The translations under genes and the position numbers were made by a program. This document shows, piece by piece, positions 27,256-35,679 of a stretch of 44,726 nucleotides of DNA; positions within the stretch are counted from its first letter, which is position 1; every line of letters starts with the position of its first letter. The notes beneath the pieces were generated by a model, which saw nothing but the letters and a program-made list of their open reading frames with translations, made no database searches and was not told the origin of the DNA. This stretch comes from Borborobacter arsenicus. Its GTDB lineage: Bacteria > Pseudomonadota > Alphaproteobacteria > Rhizobiales > Rhizobiaceae. The stretch is from contig NZ_RKST01000033.1 in NCBI RefSeq assembly GCF_003934165.1, forward strand, positions 1-44,726, given 5' to 3'.

Positions 27256-27363
27256 ATGATGCCGAAAAGCGTGAAGCGGTTCTCGGACGGCATCATGGTC
27301 TATCTAATTGATTTTGCCGCATGTATGCGACGCCAAGTGATTCCACTTGGCTGCAACATGCTC
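27256..27363. repeat. Rhizobial mosaic palindromic repeat, copy B
   Basis: Module 1 has arms ATGATGCCG (27256-27264) and CGGCATCAT (27288-27296). Module 2 (27312-27363) repeats the string found at 4737-4789 with only a few changes, including the CCAAGTGATTCCACTTGG palindrome. It ends seven bases before the tauR stop. Confidence 0.85.
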
Positions 27364-27369
27364 TGGGTT

Positions 27370-28863
27370 TCAGGCCGCCTTTATCCTACCCACCTGCCGG
27401 CGAATGCCGTTTGCGGTGCGGGCCACGCCCTCGGCGATGCGGTCTGCCGGGATGGAGGAATAGGCTATGCGGAAGAACCGGCAGGGCTGATCGGTTTCGG
27501 CAAAAAAGGGCGATCCGGATTCGATCAGGACACCGTCTTCGCGCAGGTCGCGGGCCAATAGATCCGAATCCAAGCCCTCGGGGCCCTCGATCCAGAACGA
27601 GCTTCCGCCGAAGGCCGAGACGCCGGCAACGGTCATGTCCTCGCGTTGCAGCGCAGCCTGCATGACCTCATGACGCTCGGCATATTCGTTGCGCATGCGC
27701 CTGATCACCGCGTCGTAATGGCCGAGCGCCAGGAAATAGGCGGCGGTTCGCTGGAGATGCCCCGGCGGATGGCGCAGCATCAGCGCACGCAACGCCCGCG
27801 CCTCGCGGATGACGGGAGCAGGCGCCACCAGATAGCCCAGCCTGAGACCGGGAAACAGGGATTTCGAAAAACTGCCGACATAGAAGACCCGGCCGCACCG
27901 GTCGAGCGACTTCAAGGCGGGTGCCGGCGGCGCCAGGAAGCTCATCTCGAATTCATAATCGTCCTCGACGATGATGAAGTCCTTTTTCTCGGCCTCCTCC
28001 AGCAACTGCATGCGTCGCTCCATCGGCATGCGCGCGGCGGTGGGTGCCTGATGGCTGGGGGTGACGAAAACCGCATCGACGCGCTCGGGAAGAAGCTCCG
28101 GCGGCAGGCCGGCATTGTCCACGTCGATTGCAGTCACTTTCGCCTGGCTCAGGCGCAGTGATGCGTAGATATCGGGGTGGCCGGGATTTTCGCAGATGGC
28201 ATGGGAGCCACGCTGGAGGAGGATCTGGATGCTGATCCACAATGCGTTCTGCGCGCCGACCGTGACCAGGATTTCCTCCGGCTGGGCCTTGATTCCACGA
28301 CGCGGAAGCGTGCGCGAGCAGATGTAGCTGACCAGCTGCATGTCATCGGCGGCGGCGAAATCCCCGGCCATCATCTCGAAATCGCTCAGCCCGAGCGCTC
28401 GCCGGGCGCAATCGCGCCACGCCGCCAGGTCGAACAGCGAGGTGTCCATCTGCCCATAGAGGAACGGATAGGGATAGCGCCGCCAGTCGAGCGGCTTGCG
28501 TATCTGCTTGGCGATCGAAAAGCGCGACTTCAGGCGGGCCTGCCAGTCGATGCCGTCTGTGCTCGGGGCATTCTCGGCTGCCCGCAGGCGTGCGATCGGC
28601 GCGCTGTCGGAAACGCAGTAGACGCTGCGTGCCGTCACCTCGATATATCCCTGCGAGGCAAGCTCCTGATAGGCGAGCGTCACAGTGATGCGGGACACTT
28701 TGAGATATTCGGCAAGCTTCCGGGTCGAGGGCAGACGGGCGCCGGGCAGGACGCGGCCGGACAATATGCCCGAGACCAGCGTTTCGCGGATTTGCGCCTG
28801 CAACCTGCCGCGGTTGCTCCGGTCGAGGAAGAAAATCGCCTCTGAAACAACAGGTCCGGCCAG
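27370..28863 (-). CDS. tauR: TauR, MocR-type regulator of taurine genes
   Basis: A GntR winged-helix domain (LSGRVLPGARLPSTRKLAEYL, then VSRITVTLAYQELASQGYIEV) is fused to a class I aminotransferase domain (VTVGAQNALWISIQI, VEDDYEFEMSF). The PLP lysine sits in YVGSFSKSLFPGLRLGYLV. TauR uses PLP and taurine as signals to activate tau genes in Rhodobacter capsulatus. The family's N-terminal IFFLDRSNRGRLQAQI is present, but no ATG, GTG or TTG precedes it. The in-frame CTG at 28863, directly after a stop codon and 8 bases past AAGGGAG, is the likely start (497 residues). The TTG at 28803 would delete part of the conserved N-terminus. It is divergent from tauA. Confidence 0.87.
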   Translation of the reverse strand: MAGPVVSEAIFFLDRSNRGRLQAQIRETLVSGILSGRVLPGARLPSTRKLAEYLKVSRITVTLAYQELASQGYIEVTARSVYCVSDSAPIARLRAAENAPSTDGIDWQARLKSRFSIAKQIRKPLDWRRYPYPFLYGQMDTSLFDLAAWRDCARRALGLSDFEMMAGDFAAADDMQLVSYICSRTLPRRGIKAQPEEILVTVGAQNALWISIQILLQRGSHAICENPGHPDIYASLRLSQAKVTAIDVDNAGLPPELLPERVDAVFVTPSHQAPTAARMPMERRMQLLEEAEKKDFIIVEDDYEFEMSFLAPPAPALKSLDRCGRVFYVGSFSKSLFPGLRLGYLVAPAPVIREARALRALMLRHPPGHLQRTAAYFLALGHYDAVIRRMRNEYAERHEVMQAALQREDMTVAGVSAFGGSSFWIEGPEGLDSDLLARDLREDGVLIESGSPFFAETDQPCRFFRIAYSSIPADRIAEGVARTANGIRRQVGRIKAA

Positions 28864-28886
28864 TTAACGTCTCCCTTGCGTGATTA

Positions 28887-28918
28887 ATGGACTCATTCAA
28901 GTTTCCATCTGGATATAA
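28887..28918. promoter_or_regulatory. Candidate TauR operator in the tauR-tauA gap
   Basis: Two partial direct repeats, ATGGACTCAT (28887-28896) and CTGGATATAA (28909-28918), lie 22 bp apart, two helical turns, in the divergent promoter region. They resemble the CTGGACYTAA direct repeats recalled for R. capsulatus TauR. The first copy matches the consensus only partly. Confidence 0.4.
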
Positions 28919-29011
28919 GGGTTTTTGCTTCTCGCATCTACCACACATGATGTGGTGAGGAACTGAAATCTACGGCAAGCGGCACAGCCGCGCCGTCAGC
29001 GGGAGGACCAG

Positions 29012-30043
29012 ATGACGATATTTACCAAAATCAAGGCCGCGACTGCGGCGATTGCTCTTGCAGCCACGATTTCCGGCACTGGCACGGCCGCTGCCGAAAC
29101 CAATGTGGTGGTCGGCTACCAGCAGATTGTCGGACCATTCCTGACCGCCATCGCCGATGGCAGCATCGATGCCGCCGTCAAGGCGGAAGGCTACAGCATC
29201 GACTGGCGGCAATTCAGCTCGGGTGGCGATATCTCTACCGCGCTGGCCTCCACCAATGTTTCGGTCGGCGTGCTTGGCTCTACCGGTACGACTGCTGCCG
29301 CAACGCGCGGCGTGGAACTGGAGCTGTTCTGGATTCTCGACAATATCGGCAAGTCCGAAGCGCTGGTCGCGCGCGAAGGCTCGGGCATCGAGAAGCCGGA
29401 AGACCTGGTCGGCAAGAAGGTCGGCGTGCCCTTCGTCTCCACCTCGCATTTCCATCTTCTGGTCGGCATGGAGCAGGTCTGGAAGATCAATCCGCGCGAT
29501 GTCTCCATCCTGAACATGCAGCCGCCGCAGATCGTGGCTGCCTGGCAGCGCGGCGATATCGATGCCGCCTATGTGTGGCCGCCGGCACTTTCCGAAATCC
29601 TGAAGTCGGGCAAGGTGGTTGCCGATTCCGAGCAGATCGGCGCAGCCAGCGTGCCGACATTCGACGGCCTGGTGGCCGACAAGGCCTGGGCAGCGGAAAA
29701 TCCGAAATTCATGGCGGCCTTCACTAAGGCGCTGGCCACTGCCTATGCCAACTACAAGGCCAATGGCGCCAGCTACACGGCGGACTCTCCGGAGATCCAG
29801 GGCATGGTCAAGATGATCGGCGGCAATGCCGCTGACGTGGTCGAGGCGCTGAAGCTGCTGGTGTTCCCGACCGTTGACGAGCAGGCATCCAATACCTGGC
29901 TCGGCGGTGGCGCCGAGGGCGGTGCCGTCAAGGCGCTGACGGCAAGTGCGGAGTTCCTCAAGGCGCAGAAGCAGATCGACGCCACCCTGCCAGACTACTC
30001 CTCCTTTGTGAACGGCACCTATGCGGAGGCCGCGAACAAGTGA
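29012..30043 (+). CDS. tauA: TauA, taurine ABC transporter substrate-binding protein
   Basis: The 343-residue periplasmic protein has a signal peptide (residues 1-28, [10 protein letters not shown]). The SsuA/TauA-type fold follows: [41 protein letters not shown], and the Asp/Trp-rich [16 protein letters not shown] block of the taurine-binding group. It delivers taurine to TauBC. The start ATG 29012 has GGGAGGA upstream. It heads the tau operon. Confidence 0.93.
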   Translation: MTIFTKIKAATAAIALAATISGTGTAAAETNVVVGYQQIVGPFLTAIADGSIDAAVKAEGYSIDWRQFSSGGDISTALASTNVSVGVLGSTGTTAAATRGVELELFWILDNIGKSEALVAREGSGIEKPEDLVGKKVGVPFVSTSHFHLLVGMEQVWKINPRDVSILNMQPPQIVAAWQRGDIDAAYVWPPALSEILKSGKVVADSEQIGAASVPTFDGLVADKAWAAENPKFMAAFTKALATAYANYKANGASYTADSPEIQGMVKMIGGNAADVVEALKLLVFPTVDEQASNTWLGGGAEGGAVKALTASAEFLKAQKQIDATLPDYSSFVNGTYAEAANK

Positions 30044-30111
30044 TGTGTTCCGAGCCGCCGGCAAACCGGCTGGCGGCTCGGGCCCGCTCTTCTGACGAAG
30101 GAGTGTCACCC

Positions 30112-30930
30112 ATGGCACCGAAAATGGAAACATTGCAGGTAAGCAACGTAAACCTGACCTATCCGGGTCTCTACAGCAGCGAGGCGGTGATCGCGCTCAA
30201 GGGCGTGAACCTGACCATCGAGAGCGGCGATTTCGTCGTCGCGCTGGGCGCGTCCGGATGCGGCAAGACCACGCTGCTCAATCTGCTTGCCGGCTTTCTC
30301 TCCCCGACCTCGGGCGAGATCACGCTGGGCGGACGCCAGATCGTCGGGCCCGGTTCCGACCGCGGCGTCGTCTTCCAGAAGCATGCGCTGCTGCCGTGGC
30401 TCAATGTGATGGAGAATACCGAGTTCGGGCTGAAGCTGCAGGGCGTTCCCCGTGCGGAGCGCATTGCGCGCGCCACGAAGAATCTCGAAATGGTGGGCCT
30501 GCAGGATTTCCACCGTCATATGATCTACCAGCTTTCCGGCGGCATGCAGCAGCGCGTGGGCATTGCGCGCGCCCTGACCTGCGACCCGGCGATGTTGTTG
30601 ATGGACGAGCCGATGGCCGCGCTTGACGCGCTGACGCGCGAAAGCATCCAGGAATTGCTGCTGGATGTGTGGCAGCGCACCAACAAGATGTTCTTCTTCA
30701 TCACCCACAGTGTCGAGGAAGCTTTGTTCCTGGGCTCGCGGCTGATCGTCATGTCGCCCCGGCCCGGACGGATCACCCACACCTACGAACTGGATTTCAA
30801 CCGGCGCTTCCTCGAAAGCCGCGACGCGCGCGCGATCAAGTCCAGTCCGGATTTCATCAAGATGCGCGAGACCGTTCTCGGCATCATCTATGGCGACGAG
30901 CGCGCGGGCAAGGAGATGGTCCATGCTTAG
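30112..30930 (+). CDS. tauB: TauB, taurine ABC transporter ATPase
   Basis: The 272-residue ATPase has Walker [10 protein letters not shown] near residues 46-54, Q-loop [10 protein letters not shown], signature [15 protein letters not shown] near residue 140, Walker B MLLMDEP near residue 161, and the switch histidine in [13 protein letters not shown]. It powers taurine import with TauC. The start ATG 30112 follows AAGGAG, and the longer frame to 30040 overlaps the tauA stop. Its last 8 bases overlap tauC, indicating translational coupling. Confidence 0.94.
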   Translation: MAPKMETLQVSNVNLTYPGLYSSEAVIALKGVNLTIESGDFVVALGASGCGKTTLLNLLAGFLSPTSGEITLGGRQIVGPGSDRGVVFQKHALLPWLNVMENTEFGLKLQGVPRAERIARATKNLEMVGLQDFHRHMIYQLSGGMQQRVGIARALTCDPAMLLMDEPMAALDALTRESIQELLLDVWQRTNKMFFFITHSVEEALFLGSRLIVMSPRPGRITHTYELDFNRRFLESRDARAIKSSPDFIKMRETVLGIIYGDERAGKEMVHA

Positions 30931-31750
30931 ACTCGGTTCTTCGGCCAAATCGGTGCGCCCGGGCAAGGTCTATGGTGCGCCTGGAGACGGCTATAGCGGC
31001 CATATCAGCGTGATGACCGCCATTGCCCTGATCGCCTTGTGGTTCCTGGTGACCGGCATGGGCTGGGTCAAGCCGCTGTTCCTGCCCTCGCCTATGGCGG
31101 TCTATGGCAAGTTCATCTCGGCGATGACGGATGGGGTCGCCAATTCGACGCTGGCCGAGCACACGATGGCCAGCCTGACGCGCGTGTTCGGCGCGTTCTT
31201 CCTGGCCTGCGTGACGGCCATTCCCGTCGGCATCTGGATGGGCGTCAGCCGCGTCGCGCGAGGCCTGTTCGATCCGATCATCGAGTTCTACCGGCCGCTG
31301 CCGCCGCTCGCCTATCTGCCGCTGGTCATCATCTGGCTCGGCATCGGCGAATTCCCGAAGATCTTTCTGATCTATCTGGCGATCTTCGCGCCGATGGCGA
31401 TCGCGGCCCGTTCCGGCGTCAAGTCGGTGTCGATCGAGCAGATCCATGCCGCCTATGCAATGGGCGCCACCCGCAGCCAGATCGTCTGGCATGTCATCAT
31501 GAAGGCGGCGCTGCCGGAAATCTTCACCGGCATGCGCATCGGCATCGGCGTCGGCTGGACCACGCTGGTAGCCGCAGAAATGGTCGCCGCCGACCGCGGC
31601 CTAGGCTTCATGGTGCTCAATGCGGCGCAATATCTGGCCAGCGATACGGTCATCATGGGCATCATCGTCATCGGCGTCTTCGCCTTCGCCTTCGATCTGC
31701 TCGTGCGCTACCTCGAAAAGCTGCTGATCCCATGGAAGGGACGCATATGA
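30923..31750 (+). CDS. tauC: TauC, taurine ABC transporter permease
   Basis: The 275-residue integral membrane protein has about six helices. The permease EAA-like loop is [63 protein letters not shown] is typical of the SsuC/TauC family. It starts at ATG 30923 with AAGGAG inside the tauB end and overlaps tauB by 8 bases. Confidence 0.94.
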   Translation: MLRLGSSAKSVRPGKVYGAPGDGYSGHISVMTAIALIALWFLVTGMGWVKPLFLPSPMAVYGKFISAMTDGVANSTLAEHTMASLTRVFGAFFLACVTAIPVGIWMGVSRVARGLFDPIIEFYRPLPPLAYLPLVIIWLGIGEFPKIFLIYLAIFAPMAIAARSGVKSVSIEQIHAAYAMGATRSQIVWHVIMKAALPEIFTGMRIGIGVGWTTLVAAEMVAADRGLGFMVLNAAQYLASDTVIMGIIVIGVFAFAFDLLVRYLEKLLIPWKGRI

Positions 31751-31764
31751 GCTGAAGCGAGACC

Positions 31765-31886
31765 GGCCCGTCTGCGGGCCGCCGATAAACGAATGAAATG
31801 TAGGACGCGGTGCGAGTCCGGGCGTTCCGGGCCACGCTGCAGCCTTGCCCGCCCGAGGACGGCAGGCCAACCAGGAAGGACCTGAA
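31765..31886 (+). other. Structured gap between tauC and tauX
   Basis: A hairpin GGCCCG-TCTG-CGGGCC (31765-31780) follows tauC. Then comes a GC-rich block with GGAC/GTCC (31803-31819), the string CGGTGCGAGTCCG, and a GCCTTGCC/GGCAGGC hairpin (31842-31867) just before the tauX ribosome-binding site. The CGGTGCGAGTCCG string resembles the core of cobalamin riboswitches. The block is far too short for a standard one and no exact B12 box is present. Confidence 0.4.
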
Positions 31887-32282
31887 ATGTCGACCAATGC
31901 CGAATTCACCGCGCAGGACCTGAGCGATCTGTTCGATGCGTTCAACCGCCACGACGTGGATGCCGTCATGAGCTTCTTTGCCGAGGATTGCATTTTCAAT
32001 GCGGTCGGCGGCGCGGAGGTCTACGGCACGCGTTTCGACACGCCCGAGGCGATCGGCAATGCATTCGCGGGCGTGTGGGCCGCGATGGCCGACGCGCATT
32101 GGGCGCATCATGGCCATTTCGTCCATGGCGACCGCGCCGTGTCGGAATGGACGTTCTCAGGCACCAATGCCGACGGCAGCAGGGTCGAGGCCGAGGGCTG
32201 CGACCTGTTCACGCTGCGCGGCGGCAAGATCGTTCGCAAGCAGGCATTCCGCAAGAACCGCCCCCTCTTGCAGGCAAAGTAA
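31887..32282 (+). CDS. tauX: TauX, small subunit of taurine dehydrogenase (SnoaL/NTF2-like)
   Basis: The 131-residue NTF2/SnoaL-fold protein opens LSDLFDAFNRHDVDAVMSFFAEDCIFN and contains VSEWTFSGTNADGS and GCDLFTLRGGKIVRKQAFRKN. In Paracoccus and Rhodobacter the taurine dehydrogenase small subunit TauX is encoded directly before the flavoprotein TauY, the arrangement seen here. The name rests on that order, since NTF2-like sequences alone are not specific. The start ATG 31887 follows AGGAAGGA. The tauX-tauY gap is 28 bases. Confidence 0.82.
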   Translation: MSTNAEFTAQDLSDLFDAFNRHDVDAVMSFFAEDCIFNAVGGAEVYGTRFDTPEAIGNAFAGVWAAMADAHWAHHGHFVHGDRAVSEWTFSGTNADGSRVEAEGCDLFTLRGGKIVRKQAFRKNRPLLQAK

Positions 32283-32310
32283 CCAATTTCAGGGGCGTGA
32301 GGCGACTTCG

Positions 32311-33711
32311 ATGAAACAGGATGTCAACCCGGCACAGGCAGCGCGAAATGCGTACGACCCGCGCTATGATCCGCTGGTCGATGTCGGTCCTGGCCGCAAC
32401 CGCGACTACGCTCCGACCTATTGGATAGGCACGGCCGGCCCTGCGCCGGCCGATGACGGCCCGATCCTTGCCGATGTCGATGTCGATGTGGCGGTGATCG
32501 GCTCGGGCTATACGGGCCTGTCCTGCGCCATCCATCTCGCCCGCGAACACGGGATCAAGGCAACGGTGCTGGAGGCCAATACTGTCGCCTGGGGCTGCTC
32601 GACGCGCAATGGCGGCCAGGCGCAGATTTCCTCCGGCCGGCTGACGCGCGGGCAGTGGATCGAGCGCTGGGGCATCGATGTCGCACGCAAGCTGCACAAG
32701 GAGATTGCCGAGGCTTTCGACTTGTTCCGCTCGCTGATCTATTCGGGCGAGTTCGACTGCGAGCCGCAGGATGGCGGGCACCTCTATATCGCGCATCGCG
32801 CCAAGGTCATGCCCAAGCTTCAGGCGCAGTCGAAGCTTTTGAACGAGCAGTTCGGCTATCCCACGCGCATCCTGTCGCGCGAGGAACTGCACCGCGACTA
32901 TCTGCGTGACGAGGAAGCGGCGGGCGCCATGCATGAGCCCGACGGCATCGCCATCCATGCCGGCAAGCTTGCCTTCGGCTATCTCAACCTCGCCCGCAAG
33001 CTGGGCGCGACAGTGCACCCAGCAAGCCCGGTGATCGGCTGGGAGACCAGGAACGGCATCCACTATCTGACGACGCCGGGCGGCACGGTGCGGGCACGCG
33101 CGGTGGCGCTGGCCACCGCCGCCTATACGCCCCCCGGCCTGCACAAGCTGACCAGCCACCGGCTGATGCCGATCCTGTCGAACTCGATCGTCACGCGGCC
33201 GCTGACGGAGGCCGAACGGGAGGCGTGCGGCTTCAAGACCAAGATGGTTCTAACCGACACCCGCACGCTGCGCCACTATTACCGGCTGATGCCCGACGGG
33301 CGCGTGCAGATCGGCAGCCGCAGCGCGGTGACCGGTGCGGATGCGGAAAACCCGAAGCATTATAATCTGCTGCTGGAGGGGCTTTACCGCAAGTTCCCGG
33401 CGCTGCGCGGCATCCAGGTCGACTATTCCTGGTGGGGCTGGGTCGATGTCAGCCACGACATGATGCCTCGCATCTTCCAGCCGGACCCCAGCCGGACGAT
33501 CTATTACGCGATGGGCTATGGCGGCAACGGCGTCATGTATTCGGCCCAGGCCGGACGCCGCATGGCCCAGCTCGTCGCCGGCAAGGGCCAGGAGCTCGAC
33601 CTGCCGATCTTCACCTCGGTTCTGCCGCACCATGGTGTGCTGACACCGTTCCGGCGGCTCGGCCAGCGCATGATGTACCACTGGTATCATCTCAAGGATG
33701 AAACGCTTTAG
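32311..33711 (+). CDS. tauY: TauY, FAD-dependent taurine dehydrogenase large subunit
   Basis: The 466-residue flavoprotein is of the DadA/glycine-oxidase type. The Rossmann motif is VDVAVIGSGYTGLSCAIHLA near residues 54-73. Further blocks are CSTRNGGQAQISSGR, HAGKLAFGYLNLARKLGA, and the C-terminal FAD-binding YYAMGYGGNGVMYSAQAG. It is expected to oxidise taurine to sulfoacetaldehyde and ammonia, passing electrons to cytochrome c. No taurine-pyruvate aminotransferase gene (tpa) is visible, so the dehydrogenase route is indicated. The start ATG 32311 follows GAGG; the frame extending back to 31978 is a shadow of tauX. Confidence 0.86.
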   Translation: MKQDVNPAQAARNAYDPRYDPLVDVGPGRNRDYAPTYWIGTAGPAPADDGPILADVDVDVAVIGSGYTGLSCAIHLAREHGIKATVLEANTVAWGCSTRNGGQAQISSGRLTRGQWIERWGIDVARKLHKEIAEAFDLFRSLIYSGEFDCEPQDGGHLYIAHRAKVMPKLQAQSKLLNEQFGYPTRILSREELHRDYLRDEEAAGAMHEPDGIAIHAGKLAFGYLNLARKLGATVHPASPVIGWETRNGIHYLTTPGGTVRARAVALATAAYTPPGLHKLTSHRLMPILSNSIVTRPLTEAEREACGFKTKMVLTDTRTLRHYYRLMPDGRVQIGSRSAVTGADAENPKHYNLLLEGLYRKFPALRGIQVDYSWWGWVDVSHDMMPRIFQPDPSRTIYYAMGYGGNGVMYSAQAGRRMAQLVAGKGQELDLPIFTSVLPHHGVLTPFRRLGQRMMYHWYHLKDETL

Positions 33712-33759
33712 TCGCCGCCTGCAACCCGGCAGACGGCTTGTATTGAAAGGAATACCCCG

Positions 33760-35529
33760 ATGAAAATGACCACTGAAGAAGCCTTCATCAAAGTCCTGCA
33801 GATGCATGGCATCGAACATGCGTTCGGCATCATCGGTTCTGCCATGATGCCGGTGTCGGACCTTTTCCCGAAGGCCGGCATCCAGTTCTGGGACTGCGCG
33901 CATGAGACCAATGCCGGTCTCATCTGCGACGGCTACAGCCGTGCGACCGGCAAGATGGCCATGGCGATCGCCCAGAACGGACCAGGTGTGACCGGCTTCG
34001 TGACGGCCATCAAGACCGCCTACTGGAACCACACGCCGATGCTACTGGTGAGCCCGCAGGCGGCCAACAAGACCATCGGCCAGGGCGGCTTCCAGGAAGT
34101 CGAGCAGATGGCGCTGTTCGAGGATATGGTCTGCTATCAGGAAGAAGTGCGCGACCCTTCGCGGGTGGCCGAAGTGCTCAACCGCGTGATCAGCAAGGCA
34201 TGGCGCGGTTGCGCCCCCGCCCAGATCAACATTCCGCGCGACTTCTGGACCCATGTCATCGACATCGAGCTGCCGCAGATCGTGCGACTGGAACTGCCGG
34301 CCGGCGGCAAGAACGCGATCGCGGAAGCTGCCAAGCTTTTGTCGGAAGCCAAGTTCCCGGTCATCCTCAACGGCGCGGGCGTGGTCATCGGCGGTGCCAT
34401 CGCCGAATCGGCGGCTCTGGCCGAGCGCCTCGATGCGCCGGTGTGCTCGGGTTACCAGCACAATGACGCCTTCCCCGGCAGCCACCGTCTGGCGGTCGGC
34501 CCGCTCGGCTACAACGGCTCCAAGGCGGCGATGGAACTCATCTCCAAGGCAGACGTCGTGCTGGCGCTCGGCACCCGCCTCAACCCGTTCTCGACGCTGC
34601 CCGGCTACGGCATCGACTATTGGCCGAAGGATGCCAAGATCATCCAGGTCGACATCAATGCCGACCGCATCGGCCTGACCAAGAAGGTGACGGTCGGCAT
34701 TTGCGGCGATGCCAAGCAGGTTGCCCAGCAGATCCTGGAGCAGCTTGGCGCCAAGGCGGGCGATGCCGGCCGTGACGAGCGCAAGGCGCTGATCCACCAG
34801 AGCAAGTCGGCCTGGCTGCAGCAGCTGTCCTCGATGGATCACGAGGATGACGATCCGGGCACGAAGTGGAACCAGGAAGCGCGCGCCCGCGAGAGCGACC
34901 TGATGTCGCCGCGCCAGGCATGGCGTGCGATCCAGGCGGCGCTGCCGGCCGATGCGATCATCTCCACCGACATCGGCAACAACTGCGCGATCGGCAATGC
35001 CTATCCGACCTTCGAGAAGGGTCGCAAATATCTGGCGCCGGGCCTGTTCGGCCCTTGCGGCTACGGCTTCCCGGCCATCATCGGCGCCAAGATCGGCTGC
35101 CCGGACGTTCCGGTGGTCGGCTTTGCCGGCGACGGCGCCTTCGGCATCTCCATGAACGAGATGACGTCGATCGGCCGCGAGGAATGGCCGGCGGTGACCA
35201 TGGTCGTGTTCCGCAACTACCAGTGGGGCGCCGAAAAGCGCAACACCACGCTCTGGTACGACAACAACTTCGTCGGCACCGAACTCAACCGCAACTACAG
35301 CTATGCGGAAGTTGCCAAGGCCTGCGGCTTCAAGGGCGTCTCGGTGAAGACACAGGATGAGTTGTCGGCCGCCCTGCGCAAGGCCTGCGAGGAGCAGGCG
35401 AAGGGCATCACCACGCTGATCGAAGTGGTGCTGAACCAGGAACTCGGCGAACCGTTCCGCCGCGACGCGATGAAGAAGCCTGTCGTGGTGGCCGGCATCG
35501 ACAAGGCCGACATGCGGCCGCAGAGCTGA
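33760..35529 (+). CDS. xsc: Sulfoacetaldehyde acetyltransferase Xsc
   Basis: The 589-residue thiamine-diphosphate enzyme converts sulfoacetaldehyde and phosphate to acetyl phosphate and sulfite. The N-terminal PYR domain has HGIEHAFGIIGSAMMPVSDLF and the activating Glu in WDCAHETNAGLICDGYSRATG. The C-terminal PP domain has the ThDP motif GDGAFGISMNEMTSIGREEWPAVTMVVFRNYQWGAEKRN. NYQWGAEKRN is a hallmark of Xsc rather than acetolactate synthase. The start ATG 33760 follows AAAGGAA. It is the central enzyme of the taurine pathway here. Confidence 0.97.
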   Translation: MKMTTEEAFIKVLQMHGIEHAFGIIGSAMMPVSDLFPKAGIQFWDCAHETNAGLICDGYSRATGKMAMAIAQNGPGVTGFVTAIKTAYWNHTPMLLVSPQAANKTIGQGGFQEVEQMALFEDMVCYQEEVRDPSRVAEVLNRVISKAWRGCAPAQINIPRDFWTHVIDIELPQIVRLELPAGGKNAIAEAAKLLSEAKFPVILNGAGVVIGGAIAESAALAERLDAPVCSGYQHNDAFPGSHRLAVGPLGYNGSKAAMELISKADVVLALGTRLNPFSTLPGYGIDYWPKDAKIIQVDINADRIGLTKKVTVGICGDAKQVAQQILEQLGAKAGDAGRDERKALIHQSKSAWLQQLSSMDHEDDDPGTKWNQEARARESDLMSPRQAWRAIQAALPADAIISTDIGNNCAIGNAYPTFEKGRKYLAPGLFGPCGYGFPAIIGAKIGCPDVPVVGFAGDGAFGISMNEMTSIGREEWPAVTMVVFRNYQWGAEKRNTTLWYDNNFVGTELNRNYSYAEVAKACGFKGVSVKTQDELSAALRKACEEQAKGITTLIEVVLNQELGEPFRRDAMKKPVVVAGIDKADMRPQS

Positions 35530-35536
35530 TCAAGGT

Positions 35537-35656
35537 CCCGAGAACCGGCGACCGGTTTTCGGGAGAGATCATGCGCTCCAAGCGGACAGAGCGGGATGGG
35601 GAAGAGCCATCCCGCTTGAATAGAAAACCACAATGGGAGGCGGGGAAAGCCCGCCT
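35537..35656. repeat. Three hairpins between xsc and tauZ
   Basis: CCCGAGAACCGG (35537-35548) pairs with CCGGTTTTCGGG (35552-35563), a rhizobial-type palindrome. AGCGGGATGG (35590-35599) pairs perfectly with CCATCCCGCT (35607-35616). AGGCGGG (35638-35644) pairs with CCCGCCT (35650-35656). None is followed by a clear U-run. They may trim or stabilise the polycistronic RNA after xsc, or partly attenuate it. Confidence 0.65.
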
Positions 35657-35679
35657 CCGCTCAAGCCTGGAATGATGGG

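Larger units (their letters stand above)
26958..27369. other. Gap between serA and tauR (412 bases)
   Basis: No supported protein gene. It contains a serA terminator (26979-27006), a perfect CtrA box (27119-27134), a 30-codon open frame starting MNFSLKFMHG at about 27161, a 12-bp hairpin (27187-27226), and two mosaic repeat modules (27256-27363). The short frame has no evident family. Confidence 0.6.

Noticed and set aside
31795-31886. Calling a full cobalamin riboswitch upstream of tauX
   Set aside because: The region is less than half the usual length, lacks an exact B12 box and most core stems, and taurine genes have no known B12 link. It is kept only as a finding to check.
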